Shown here in pieces: positions 55,230-64,000 of a stretch of DNA of 64,000 nt; position 1 is the first letter of the stretch, and every line of letters begins with the position of its first letter. The notes under the pieces were generated by a model. That model searched no databases. It saw nothing but the letters and a program-made list of their open reading frames with translations, and had not been told where the DNA came from. A program made the position numbers and the translations under genes. The stretch lies in the NCBI GenBank assembly GCA_944548615.1, contig OX155951.1, positions 16,851,502 through 16,915,501 on the forward strand, in the 5' to 3' direction. The DNA comes from Micropterix aruncella (Eukaryota > Arthropoda > Insecta > Lepidoptera > Micropterigidae).

Positions 55230-55402
55230 AGTCACGTTAATTAAAAGTAATTGATTGATGAATGACGTGACTCCCTGGTATAAACTACAAAATTAGGCAT
55301 TTTTGGTAAATATAAAAAATGCATATTTCCTGCGTTTTACTATCCCCTCCCAGCCCGCGACGCGATGCTTGACAAGCATGCTTGATCGTCTAGAGAGTCC
55401 CT
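55230..55402. mobile_element. Right half of the same foldback MITE family
   Basis: CCCTGGTATAAACTACAAAA, AATGCATATTTCCTGCG and CCCGCGACGCGATGCTTGAC, then GATCGTCTAGAGAGTCCC, form the right arm. The left arm is replaced by a different hairpin-rich sequence with repeated TTTTTACCAGG and TTTATACCAGG. Confidence 0.7.
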
Positions 55403-55719
55403 AATATGCTAGCTGAGGCTATCGATATAATGATCTCCTAGATCGCATTTCGCGCTCGACAATGACCCCTTCAAAACTACTACTGATAGCCGGCCAGTAG
55501 CACTTTGGTCGCAGTCCGCTGGCAGACAGCCGACCGTTTCCGGTGTGAGAGCTGCCGAGAAGAATATTGGTGCGCTATTCTCTCGCATAGTGTCAAATTT
55601 ATTGCTTTCTCTGTCACATGATTTACGAGCAAAGGGTATGTGGAGCCAATTTGTATCTGAGGGCATATCTAGCTAATAATATATCGACGGCTTAGGCGTT
55701 GAATCAAGACAAAATAAAG
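55403..55719 (-). other. Unassigned stretch with an 85-codon minus-strand ORF
   Basis: The ORF at 55666-55409 has no domain I recognise and no splice support. It may be chance. Confidence 0.3.
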
Positions 55720-55985
55720 AACGTCAATCGAACCGCCTGTTCCCACTTGTTGGGTGTCGGGCCTGATAAAAAGTCGGGTGGCCTAGTGGCAGAACATTTT
55801 GTATGGAGCTGTTCCCACTTATCCGACACCGATTTTTTGTCGGCTCCGACAGGTTTTCTCGGTCGGGTTGCGAGCGCCGCACGCCCGATTAAAAATCGTG
55901 TCGGATCTCGCTTGCTTATGTATTTGCATGCGCTGTTCCCACTTGTCGGATGTCGGGCCCGATAAACTACCTATCCGCACGCAGT
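55720..55985. repeat. CCCACTTGTCGGATGTCGGG repeat cluster
   Basis: TTCCCACTT followed by [AG]TCGG or [AT]CCGAC recurs at 55741, 55811 and 55938, with TCGGGCC[CT]GAT after it. ATTAAAAATCG links them. Similar sequence in the opposite orientation is at 56465-56600. Confidence 0.65.
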
Positions 55986-56019
55986 GTTGGGCATTTTACT
56001 TTTGTGAACGCACTACTGT

Positions 56020-56440
56020 GAGCTTGAAACGCTTCATCCGATTGAGCTGACATTTGGCATGCAGGCATCATTTAGTCAAGGCATGAGCTGAATAGATTGT
56101 GGTGGAAATCCGTCCACCCAGGGTTGGCTCCCAACTAGAGGACTCCTCAACGGTCAACAGCAGAGACCCTCTTCCAAGTTCCACCATGACATGGCTGATG
56201 TACCCTGGGTTGGCTCCCGATAAGGGAACTCCTCAACGGTCAACAGCAAAGACTCAAAATTTTGATAAGGGAACTCCTCAACGGTCAACAGCAAAGACTC
56301 AAAATTTTGTATACGCATTCATTATGAAATCCAATTTCCACAAACCACAATCTTTTCAGCTCATGCCATGACCAAATGATGCCTGCATGCCAAATTTCAG
56401 GTCAATAGGATAAAGCGTTTCGGCGCTATCGTCAGAGATG
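56020..56440. repeat. Inverted pair of the ATGATGCCTGCATGCC repeat
   Basis: TTGAGCTGACATTTGGCATG and CAGGCATCATTTAGTCA (56041-56080) are the reverse complement of GACCAAATGATGCCTGCATG at 56371. The two arms, about 70 bp each, flank the 45-bp tandem repeat and a copy-specific segment. The arm sequence is also in 49975-50035 and 52121-52185. Confidence 0.65.
56215..56307. repeat. 45-bp tandem repeat, two near-exact units
   Basis: GATAAGGGAACTCCTCAACG then GTCAACAGCAAAGACTCAAA and ATTTT repeats in tandem. A diverged third (ACTAGAGGACTCCTCAACGG) is at 56134. Confidence 0.9.
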
Positions 56441-56464
56441 TCCATCACGCACAGTCGCCTCCTA

Positions 56465-56600
56465 GAGTGTCGGACCCGACATCCAACAAGTGTGAACAGA
56501 GCGACTACACCCGATTAAAAATCGGGCCCGACACCCGACAAGTGGAAACAGAGGCGCGGGGGTCCCGACACCCGACAAATGGGAACGGGGTGGAGGAGTC
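56465..56600. repeat. Inverted copy of the CCCACTTGTCGG cluster
   Basis: CGACATCCAACAAGTGTGAA, CGATTAAAAATCGGGCCCGA and CCCGACACCCGACAAGTGGA are reverse complements of parts of 55720-55985. A perfect CGATTAAAAATCG palindrome lies inside. Confidence 0.65.
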
Positions 56601-56751
56601 GGAAAGCGGGCTAATTTCCAGGTGACATTTGCACGAAGTTACTTTGACAGCGTTGGGATTGCGGTACCAGATTTGTAGCAGACATATTTGCATGCAACAT
56701 AATTGCATGTTATTTTTGTTTCCAGGTGACGTTTAGCGAATGCCATATAAG

Positions 56752-56928
56752 GCCAGCGCCACACTTGTTCCACGTACGCACGCATTGTGATGTCCAGTTC
56801 TTGAATTTGCATGAAAGCACACATAACCTACGCAACGTTGCGTGTGATGTGTGTGTTTTCATACAAATTCAATTGCCAGATAGCATTAATGCGTTGCGTA
56901 CGTTGCGTATGTAGGACAAGTGGGCCGG
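56752..56928. mobile_element. Fully palindromic MITE, copy 2
   Basis: GCCAGCGCCACACTTGTTCC then ACGTACGCACGCATTG on the left. The centre is CGCAACGTTGCG at about 56833. The right is GCGTTGCGTACGTTGCGTAT and GGACAAGTGGGCC. Confidence 0.85.
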
Positions 56929-57814
56929 CAGTCACATTTTCATCAAGGTGAAGCAGTTTGAAGAATGAAGCATTAGGATTATGATTACATGAAAACAATA
57001 TTTTGATATATGTAATTATACTATTCAAAATAAATCAGTAACATCTAATCTATTTTTAATATTAAAAAGGTGGAGCAAAATAAGAAAAGGATTTCCGATT
57101 TGGCCGTAGCCAAAATCCGAGGAAATTTCGTTTTTTTTCTACAAGCCTTAAAATTGTACGCGGCGCCGCACAGAGTCACTGCACGAATTGATAATATGAC
57201 ATAGTTTAAATGAAAATAAATACGAATATAGTTTGTCCCGTTCCCAAAAAACTAGTGGTTCTGTGGAAAATGATGCAAAAATGCCTATTAAACGAATTAA
57301 ACTAGCATTTACCGGCTTCGATGTCTGCGGCTATGTTGCTCGTATATTTAAATAAAAAGGAACATCTTGTGTTGCACATTTTCGTATAATATGAAAATAT
57401 TAAACAATTGCTAAAAGTGTTTGAAAATGACATGAAGAATATAAATATTTTTATTATTTTATTTTACAAAGGTTTCAATGATGATGTGGGACCGATATTT
57501 TGTCTTTAACCTACGTATATTACACGAAAAAGATGCGCTTCATTAAATCAGAGCCAAATAGTAAAATAAGTGGCAGCAGCGAGCGATTTTTACACAGCGG
57601 CCGTGAAAATTAAGATGACAGGGAATATAGCAGAATTTTAGGAAGAAGAGACTTGCTTCAATAAACCGGAACGAAATGATAGTCTAAGTGTCAGCAAGGA
57701 GTGAAATTTTCAGAGCGAACGACTTGAGAAAGGAAAATGTTTTTTATGACCGGAATGTGACAAAGCGTTTAAAAATAGTTCTTTTGCCGCTAACTTCACA
57801 TTATGTATGCAGCC
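56929..57814. other. AT-rich intergenic
   Basis: No gene recognised. Confidence 0.5.
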
Positions 57815-58150
57815 AATCCCAGAATTGGGCCGACAGACTTTAGGCCGTGATAGCTTTAGATACATGTCCAGCAAAATCTCATAGTTTTCGAGTAATGCCA
57901 GGTTTTCGTAAAAAACATTTTTCTATCATTTGACTCTATTTATTTTAAAAAACCTTTTATTGGTAACTTTTCCATTACAATATTCCTAAATAGTTACAAT
58001 ATCCTTAATTACCTTTAATTCTCCTAAGAAATGTATATAAGCACACTTATTTATTTAAAAAAAAAACATTTTGATGGGCATTGTTTTGTTATTTAGGTAG
58101 GCCTTGACCAAAGCTATCACCACCTAAAGTCTATCGCTCCAGTTCTGAGA
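57815..58150. mobile_element. Second copy of the GGTGATAGCTTTGG foldback MITE
   Basis: The left arm contains CCCAGAATTGG and GTGATAGCTTTAG; the right arm contains GGCCTTGACCAAAGCTATCACC and CCAGTTCTG. The core is AT-rich as in the copy at 10517-10871. No ORF. Confidence 0.75.
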
Positions 58151-58689
58151 CGTTACCTGCAAATCTGTCGCCTCTTTAAATGTCAGTTTATCAGTTACAA
58201 GCAAATGGTCCATAGCGTAACTCATTTTTTGTAACTTTTTAGGAGAGAAAAAAACTACTTTTTTCTTTTAGCATCAATCCGTTCATGCTCTTTTAGGTAG
58301 GTATTTGTTATATTCGTCATTGAACTTAAGATTATATTTTGAAATACCGCTGGGATTGTACTGCTATACCCTCAAATTGTTCGCAGTTTGTTCCTTGCAT
58401 GAGTGGACTTAACCGCTTGAATTTCACCGCTTTTTCTAATCTAGCCTGATTCTTCTTTACATTGTGATCATTTCAGTTTCAATTTTATAAGAAGTACATG
58501 TGTCGCATTGATCTTACTTTGTAGGAATAAGCTCGAATTTTCTTACAAAAATACCTAATCAAATGTCCCTTGACCTAGTGGTTTTCTTCGAAACCACTAG
58601 TTTAAACCACTAAGTCTTTCACAACCTTCGAGTTTTCCTCACATTTGTCAGAGTACGCTGTGAAGTATTAATGCTCCATCAATGAATTT
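58151..58689. other. AT-rich intergenic
   Basis: No gene recognised. A GTGGTTT..AAACCAC hairpin is at about 58579-58604. Confidence 0.5.
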
Positions 58690-58995
58690 TTAAATTACAA
58701 TAACTAATTGAACTTCTTCGTCACGATCTTGACAAGACGCCTTATTTAAGGACCATCCATTAAGGAAGGCTTGTTTATCGATAATTGACCCATTTTTAGT
58801 CAGGAATGTAACATCCAGATCGTTTACGTCGAGGTTTTTCGTCCATTTCGAAGGTTTCTCGTCGAGGGGGTTTCGTTCCGATTTCGTAACACGGTTTATT
58901 AGGTGTTTAAGACTCGCAACAATATTGCACATATTGGCAGCTCATTCCTCTTCGCTCCTGCTAAGCTGGACATTATCAAAGTCGTCGCTTTTCAT
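58690..58995 (-). CDS. Possible coding fragment, unidentified, with in-frame stop
   Basis: On the minus strand an ATG at 58995 opens MKSDDFDNVQLSRSEEE, then a TGA at 58944-58942. Four codons later an ATG at 58932 continues in the same frame for 80 codons (NIVASLKHLINRVTKSERN..., DVTFLTKNGSIIDKQAFLNG...) to a TAA at 58690. The composition looks like real protein, so this may be a gene remnant broken by one nonsense change, or a short gene with an upstream ORF. No domain recognised. It faces the CWC25 promoter 1.3 kb away. Confidence 0.35.
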
Positions 58996-58999
58996 AATT

Positions 59000-59649
59000 A
59001 GGGGTAAGCTAGAATTGAATTCAAAACCATACGTGAGATTCTACAACTTTTTCACATTCACCAGCTGACGCTGGTATCACGGATAAACAAGAGAGCGAAA
59101 AGTGACAATAACAGAATAGCCATTACAAAATATCGAAATGGGAATGTTCTTTATTATCAAATATGACATCAAATCATTTTAAATGCAATGATTTTTGAAA
59201 TAGAATTTCTTTTATAATAAAGAAAAAAGTGAGAAAAATACTAGATGTTGCTGTGACTGCTTGCACTTTATGGTTCATTTAATGATACGAAATTAAAGGA
59301 TATCTTGGAAATGATTTATTACGAAATATATTTTTAAAAAACATATTTGGATTATTGAACGTTATTTTTTAGTTTCTGAAGTAAAAAAATGTTCTTAAGT
59401 GCTGTCAGTGCAGTGCCGGAAAAAAATGCGTTTTTTTCATTCGGCACAAAAATCGTACCGCATCGCAGTGCGCACCTAGGCTAATAAACAGCTCTCATTA
59501 TTGAGAAATACTGCGTTTTCATTGGCTCAGTCGATGCGCCTTGCGAGTAGTTTTCCAATGATATCAGAAAATCGAATTTTATGAGATAACCTATGTTAGA
59601 TCTTAAGCGACGAAATGTGTTGATGACTGCAAATTTCATGTCCGCTTAA
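59000..59649. other. Intergenic with a MITE fragment
   Basis: 59395-59485 matches the GCGCACTGCGG family (AGTGCCGGAAAAAAATGCGT, GTACCGCATCGCAGTGCGCA). The rest is AT-rich. Confidence 0.45.
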
Positions 59650-60180
59650 AGCGCTGACTTGTCCCACGTACTCACACATCGTAGAAACACACTCAGGGGT
59701 CCGACACACTCAGGGGTCCGACAACGAGTGATGACATCTGGACCTTGAATTTAGATGGAAGCAGACACACGTATACCACGCAACGTTGCGTGGGACAAAC
59801 GCGTCTGGTTTCATTAAAATACAAGGGCCAGATGTCATAATGTGTTGCGTACCCAGTGTGACAGACCCCTCAGGCTAGCGCCACACTTATCCCACGTATG
59901 CCATGTACGCGACGCATTATGTCTGGCCCTGGACTAGAATTTGCATAAAAGCAGACACGCTTATCCCACGCAACGTTTTGTAGGCTATGTGTCTGCTTCA
60001 TGCCAAATTCAAGGATCAGATGTCAATAATGCGTTGCGTACGTCGCGTAAGTAGGACGTGTGCCCTATGTCGAACCCCTTATCATACGCAAATTCAGTTG
60101 TCAAATTCAAGGGTTCAGAGTTCAGACCGTCATGATGCGCTGCGCAGTTGCGTAAGTGTCACAAGTGTGGCGCTGCCCTA
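59650..60180. mobile_element. Two tandem palindromic MITEs of the same family
   Basis: The first (59650-59870) is centred on CACGCAACGTTGCGTG at about 59776. The second (59872-60180), starting GGCTAGCGCCACACTTATCC and ending CACAAGTGTGGCGCTGCCC, is centred on the CGCAACGTT at about 59970. The second lies only ~140 bp upstream of the CWC25 ATG. GGGTCCGACACACTCA is duplicated at 59696. Confidence 0.8.
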
Positions 60181-60316
60181 AATGTCGTCTGCAAATTTAT
60201 CGCGTGCAAATCTGGCGCCTGCAAATCTTTAGAGGATATCGAGTGTATAGAGGAGCGATGGGGTTATGCTTGTGTCACCTGAAAATATTGATATTTTATT
60301 GTAATTGAGTGCGATA

Positions 60317-60609
60317 ATGGGCGGAGGCGATTTAGTAAGTTTTACTATTGATAAAATATGCTTTGTTTTATATGGATATGACTAATTTTACCATTCTTTT
60401 AGAATACGAAGAAATCATGGCATCCGAGTACTCTGAAGAACCAGGAGAGGGTTTGGAAGGCGGAACAAGCCGCCGCGAGCGAGAAAAGAAGAATCAGCGA
60501 CTTAAGAAGAGAGATGGACGAGGAAAAATCAAAGGAAGAGCTGATATCGCTTGGACAAAGTTCTGGATTGTTGAAAGAGAGCGGTGACAAACTTGATTGG
60601 ATGTACAAG
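60317..60609 (+). CDS. CWC25: Pre-mRNA-splicing factor CWC25 homolog, first two coding exons (partial gene)
   Basis: Exon 1 is 60317-60334, only six codons (MGGGDL), with donor GTAAGT. Exon 2 is 60403-60609, with acceptor TTCTTTTAG and donor GTATTA (weaker). The phase-0 join gives MGGGDLNTKKSWHPSTLKNQ, then ERVWKAEQAAASEKRRISDL, RREMDEEKSKEEL and KLDWMYK. The (L)N.KKSWHP.TLKN.ERVWKAEQ start and the LDWMY block are the hallmark of the Cir_N/CWC25 family. CWC25 joins the spliceosome to promote the first transesterification. The true frame has no internal ATG, so a naive ORF scan reports a different frame here. The next exon (GP... in the family) is not seen before 64000, implying a long intron filled with repeats. 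No poly-A or stop in window. Confidence 0.9.
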
Positions 60610-60837
60610 GTATTACAAAACTTGATTCAATGTACGCTTGTCGCTCATATTAGTGCATTTGCAAGTAAACATAAGCGGACTTGCGTGTGAAAGTAGTAGA
60701 CAATGAATAGGGCCAGTCCTAATCAGAGCAGAATAGTTGATTTCACAGAGTTTAGCGGGCAATCGCCAACTGTTTTAAATTATCAATCAGCCGCGCGCGA
60801 CATTCACATTGCGTCGTACACTCTACATATTGACACA
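60610..60837. other. CWC25 intron sequence
   Basis: AT-rich intron without other features; the CAGT-family element follows. Confidence 0.5.
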
Positions 60838-61258
60838 ACCTTAGTGTAGATTTACATTGAGTCAGTTACAGGCGTCAGTGCTGGCATTGCGAACTTACCC
60901 TGTTTAAATGCAGTCAGTCAGCTGTTGTTATTACTTTAGGATGTACGCATCTTATCAAAGTCAGTGGAGAATAATGCGTCATTTTCGCTAGTTAATATTT
61001 TCCAAACGACGCGGCGTCACCCTACAACGCAGTGCCAGCGACTGACTAACTGCCTACTTGGGCAATTAGACAAGGTCAGTACCGCTGACGCAGGCGGTAG
61101 GAGCTGACTGAGTTCAAAATATATAGTGTGAATATTGAAGTCAACACTGACGCGATAGCACTGACTTGAAATCAATTCACACAATGGCAGTATCGGGTCA
61201 GGACTGACTTGTTTTGAGTTTGAAGTCAGTCTGATTCAATGTAAACCAGCCTTTAGTG
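60838..61258. mobile_element. CAGTACCGCTGACGC-family element, full-length copy
   Basis: The left end TTTACATTGAGTCAGTTACA pairs with the right end TGATTCAATGTAAACCAG. Inside, many CAGTC / GACTG steps recur (GTCAGTACCGCTGACGC, AGTCAACACTGACGCGA, GGTCAGGACTGACTTG). About 420 bp, no ORF. It lies in the first long CWC25 intron. Confidence 0.7.
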
Positions 61259-62109
61259 TTATTATTGTAGAGATAGGTACCAGATAAAAGAAACTATACC
61301 GTCATAAGATTGTTATTAACCGCTGGAATGCTAATACCACCGAACGGTGGTTTTTCCGTTGCGACAACTTGCGAGCGGCCGATCTCCGTATTTATGCATT
61401 TATCTAATTATATGCGAAAAATGTCACCTTCATTGAATAAGCCACCATTATATATTAGTATGCGTGCACTAACACCCCCTACAAATAAATTTTCGAGAGT
61501 TGAAAACATGCCGTTGTGAGTTTCATTTCTATGGCTAGCTTTCTAATTCATTACGAAAATGTAAGAATCAGAATAAAAAAGGATTGATATGTTGTGCAGC
61601 GGGACGCTGCCATAAGCATAATTTTGCTTTTCTCAGCACGCTCTGTGTCACTTTGTGAATTTTATAATTGCTAAGTCATTAATATGTCAATAATCCATGT
61701 CCATGTCCTCGTTACAGATACGAGGGTGTCGATTAATTAGTTTGTAAAAACTTCCGTAATGTTTTAAGTCCGTAATAAATTTCCATAATGTTTTAAGTCC
61801 GTAATCGACGTATGTAACGCCCTTCGACTGAGATGTCTCCTATCAAGATAAAATGCGCAATATGAATTTCTTGCCATATAATGATTTATTTTTAATATAA
61901 TTGGAATTGATTGGCGTTATAACTTTTTTTTTATGAAAGGTTATTTTTCTAAAAATATGAACTTCTCAAAATAAGTAATACCATTTTAATTTTCCAAAAT
62001 CCATCCCACGACTCCTTTCAACGTATCTGGATGGGTTTAAATTTTTTCCATACTGTCCAGTTTTAAAAACATACCCAGATATTGGATATAACGACTAACG
62101 GACTTTTGA
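61259..62109. other. CWC25 intron or intergenic sequence
   Basis: Apart from the TTAACCGCTGG repeat, only a 22-bp duplication (CATAATGTTTTAAGTCCGTA, at 61757 and 61790) stands out. No next CWC25 exon is recognised. Confidence 0.45.
61316..61400. repeat. TTAACCGCTGGAATGC repeat, copy 2
   Basis: TTAACCGCTGGAATGCTAAT, ACCACCGAACGGTGGTTTTT and GATCTCCGTATTT align with 42376-42470, same orientation. Confidence 0.55.
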
Positions 62110-62325
62110 AATTTCTCACTCGGTTGTCGAGCTGAGTTCCGTTGTTCCCCACCGGCCGCTAGTGCATTCATGTATATGTATGTGGGTGTTCCATCGACCG
62201 ACAGATACTAAAGACTGTTGAATTTCTCACTCGCATGTCAAGTCTGAGTTTTGTTGTTCCGCGCCGGCCGCTAGTGCATGCATGTATGTGGGTTTTCATT
62301 CGACGGACAGTTACTAAAAGCCGGC
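62110..62325. repeat. Tandem duplication, unit about 110 bp
   Basis: GAATTTCTCACTCG, GAGTT[CT][CT]GTTGTTCC, CCGGCCGCTAGTGCAT and CAT[GT]CGAC[CG]GACAG occur in this order twice, starting at about 62110 and 62219. Confidence 0.85.
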
Positions 62326-63030
62326 CGACGAGAAGGGATAATTTTCAATAACAAAGGCAAGAACACATAGAACGCCTATTGCAAACGCTAGCGGACTACT
62401 ACCATTACGTTAGAGGTAAAATGCCCTTATTTGTAAAGTGTTCGATGCTACAGATGTTCGGCGCTTGTAGGCGTTTGTTGTGTTCATACTCAAATATTAG
62501 AAAACAGGGGTTCAGACCATTTTTCAGAGACTAAATTTAATTTTTTGTTAGTGTATGGTCCATTTATTACTGAGGAGGGGAGTTAATCTGTAAAGTGTTG
62601 TCACTGAGCACACCAATGCGCCCAGACATTCACCAGACTTATGTCAATCCTGTGTTTTTAAAAAAACTAGCCTCGTTAAAAGAACTTCTGCCTAGGCGTC
62701 CAAAAGCTTATGGTGAAAAGGTTGGCTAGGCCAAAGGAGGCTGGGCAATGTAGTCGAGAAAGTTCTATCTATGCCAAAATTAAGGTTGGTAGCTTTAGAA
62801 CTTGCCAAGATAATCGACGGGACATAATTATACTAAATTAAAATTAAAATAAAAATAATTGCATTTCAATCGTTCACACCGACTGAGGTCAAAGTAGAGC
62901 TGCCAACCGAAGTACAACAAAACAAAACAAAAAAAAAAAATAAACCCTCGACGGTTGAGAGTGACATCGATATAAAATATAATCGACATAAAATATAATC
63001 GATAAATTGATATAAAAAAAAATAAACATC
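62326..63030. other. Upstream of ORF1: no gene recognised
   Basis: 62880-63030 is likely the 5'UTR of the retrotransposon, with an A-rich tract (62920-62945) and CGATATAAAATATAATCGA repeated in part at 62968-63010. Confidence 0.45.
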
Positions 63031-64000
63031 ATGGCACCTATCCTAGTATGCAAAGGATGTAGTTTTGAAATAGTGGATATGTCAGACCTCATCAAGTGTA
63101 TCACTTGCAAAGCAACCTATCATATACATCATACCAAATGCACATTGATCAAAAAGGTTACAAAAGCTATCAAGTTTTCTTGGCAGTGTCAAAAATGTAA
63201 AGATGGTATCCCGATAGCTATTTCGCCATCTGTGAGCGCAACCAACCAATGCAGTAGTGATCCTGACATCGCAATTCGCCATAATACACCAACCTTGAAG
63301 CCATCAACTTACGCTACGGAAGACATCCTTACAAAGAAAATGAACGAGTTGAAAATGTCGATTGCGGGCATGTTAGAGGACAGATTCTTCGACATGCAAA
63401 GAAAGATAAAGGACCAAAATGACTCACTCCTAGAGTCAATTGAATTTATGAGCAATAAATACGATGAGTGCTGTAAGAAAATAGAAGCGATCCATAATGA
63501 CAACGAAGAATTGAAAAAAGAAAATCATCACCTAAATAAACGTATCGCCTATCTTGAAGAAAAATTTGACCAACTGGACCAACAGAAGTTAGAAAATGAT
63601 ATCGAAATACGTGGAATTCCGGAAACAGAGAACGAAAACCTACAAGATACTCTTGCGTTCATTGGAAAAACGATTAGTCACCAAATGGAGGGAGCAGGAA
63701 TACAGCTAATAACCAGGAAGAACGTAACAAATTACTCAAGAAAAAATCCTCGCTCTGTCGTCGTAAAATTCTTCAATAATCTACAACGTAATGCATTTCT
63801 TCGTTCAGCTATGCAATTTAACCGGAATTGTAAAAGTAACTTGGATAAATTAAACACGCATCACTTGAATCTAGCAGATGAGCCAAAACCAATCTTTATA
63901 TCAGAACATCTTACGCAAAAAGCTAAGTATTTATTAATGCAAGCAAAGAAATTTTCCAAAATCAATAAATTTCAATACTGTTGGGTTAAAAGTGGAAAAA
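63031..64000 (+). CDS. Retrotransposon ORF1-like protein: PHD-type finger, coiled coil, FP-like C-terminal domain (3' partial)
   Basis: The frame opens at ATG 63031 and stays open for 323 codons to the window edge. Residues 6-57 have C-x2-C ... C-x2-C-x4-H-x2-H ... C ... W-x-C-x2-C, a PHD/zinc-ribbon-like finger. About 105-190 is Lys/Glu-rich with heptads (EELKKENHHLNKRIAYLEEK), a coiled coil. From about 191: IEIRGIPETENENLQDTLAF, RSVVVKFFNNLQRN, ISEHLTQKAKYLLMQAKKF and YCWVKSGK. This C-terminal block resembles the domain shared by insect LINE ORF1 proteins and the FP family. It likely binds nucleic acid. The frame is intact, so the copy may be young. Its RT ORF2 would lie beyond the edge. 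Confidence 0.85.
   Translation, partial: MAPILVCKGCSFEIVDMSDLIKCITCKATYHIHHTKCTLIKKVTKAIKFSWQCQKCKDGIPIAISPSVSATNQCSSDPDIAIRHNTPTLKPSTYATEDILTKKMNELKMSIAGMLEDRFFDMQRKIKDQNDSLLESIEFMSNKYDECCKKIEAIHNDNEELKKENHHLNKRIAYLEEKFDQLDQQKLENDIEIRGIPETENENLQDTLAFIGKTISHQMEGAGIQLITRKNVTNYSRKNPRSVVVKFFNNLQRNAFLRSAMQFNRNCKSNLDKLNTHHLNLADEPKPIFISEHLTQKAKYLLMQAKKFSKINKFQYCWVKSGK

Noticed and set aside
60348..60587. 79-codon ORF beginning MIKYALFYMD
   Set aside because: Wrong frame over CWC25 exon 2. The frame one base off gives the conserved KKSWHPSTLKN...VWKAEQ sequence with proper splice sites.
62889..63503. Three minus-strand ORFs near the right edge
   Set aside because: They are antisense of the long plus-strand ORF1 that runs to 64000.
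1..64000. A bacterial-style defence cluster, CRISPR array or biosynthetic operon
   Set aside because: Introns, insect genes and insect transposons throughout. The tandem repeats present lack the regular spacer pattern of CRISPR.

Overview
The window is animal nuclear DNA, almost certainly an insect and most likely a moth or butterfly. The evidence is split genes with GT/AG introns, a Krüppel homolog 1 (Kr-h1) gene with the insect eight-finger signature, and dense layers of insect-type transposons (CR1-like, RTE-like and BEL/Pao retroelements, mariner, hAT- and piggyBac-like copies, and a Helitron with the TCCTACTAATATTATAAA start common in Lepidoptera). There is no prokaryotic operon, CRISPR array or phage. 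No entirely new multi-gene system was found. The novelty is in gene architecture and in repeat structure.

Three host genes can be read with confidence. (1) A minus-strand gene at 6877-17587 encodes a 949-residue RBR ubiquitin ligase, the HOIL-1/RBCK1 homolog. I rebuilt it as four coding exons plus a 67-bp 5'UTR intron, with all phases matching. Its zinc finger lies upstream of the ubiquitin-like domain, the reverse of the vertebrate order. (2) Kr-h1, the juvenile-hormone early-response zinc-finger repressor, lies on the minus strand at 19289-20823 (two coding exons, 486 residues). It sits in a GC-rich island and has five CACGTG E-boxes within 4.5 kb upstream, two of them inside a shared GC-rich motif. 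(3) The first two coding exons of the splicing factor CWC25 lie on the plus strand at 60317-60609. The rest of that gene is beyond the window or out of recognition. Two minus-strand reading frames, near 54.1-54.4 and 58.7-59.0 kb, may be exons of unidentified genes.

The remainder is mostly repeats. 1.6-4.9 kb is a ~3.4-kb inverted-repeat element with its own TATA promoter and a frameshifted, apparently spliced ORF. The second RBCK1 intron (9.7-14.0 kb) holds a nest: a broken RNase H retroelement, an antisense copy of RBCK1's own 5' end inside it, an unclassified repeat, and a CR1-like LINE inside that repeat. 23-33 kb carries BEL/Pao remains, LINE 3' ends and several foldback MITE families. 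33-47 kb holds LINE tails, a complete short Helitron and MITEs. 47.9-49.6 kb is a composite with a ~924-bp near-palindrome. 49.7-60.2 kb holds palindromic MITEs, a 5S rRNA-like piece, a tRNA-like piece and polypyrimidine tracts. At 63031 an ORF opens with a PHD-type finger, a coiled coil and an FP-like domain (a retrotransposon ORF1) and runs off the window edge.

Coordinates of exons come from reading frames and splice consensus. Repeat boundaries come from comparing copies by eye and are approximate unless a junction is stated. Family assignments are from recognised motifs, not from database searches.
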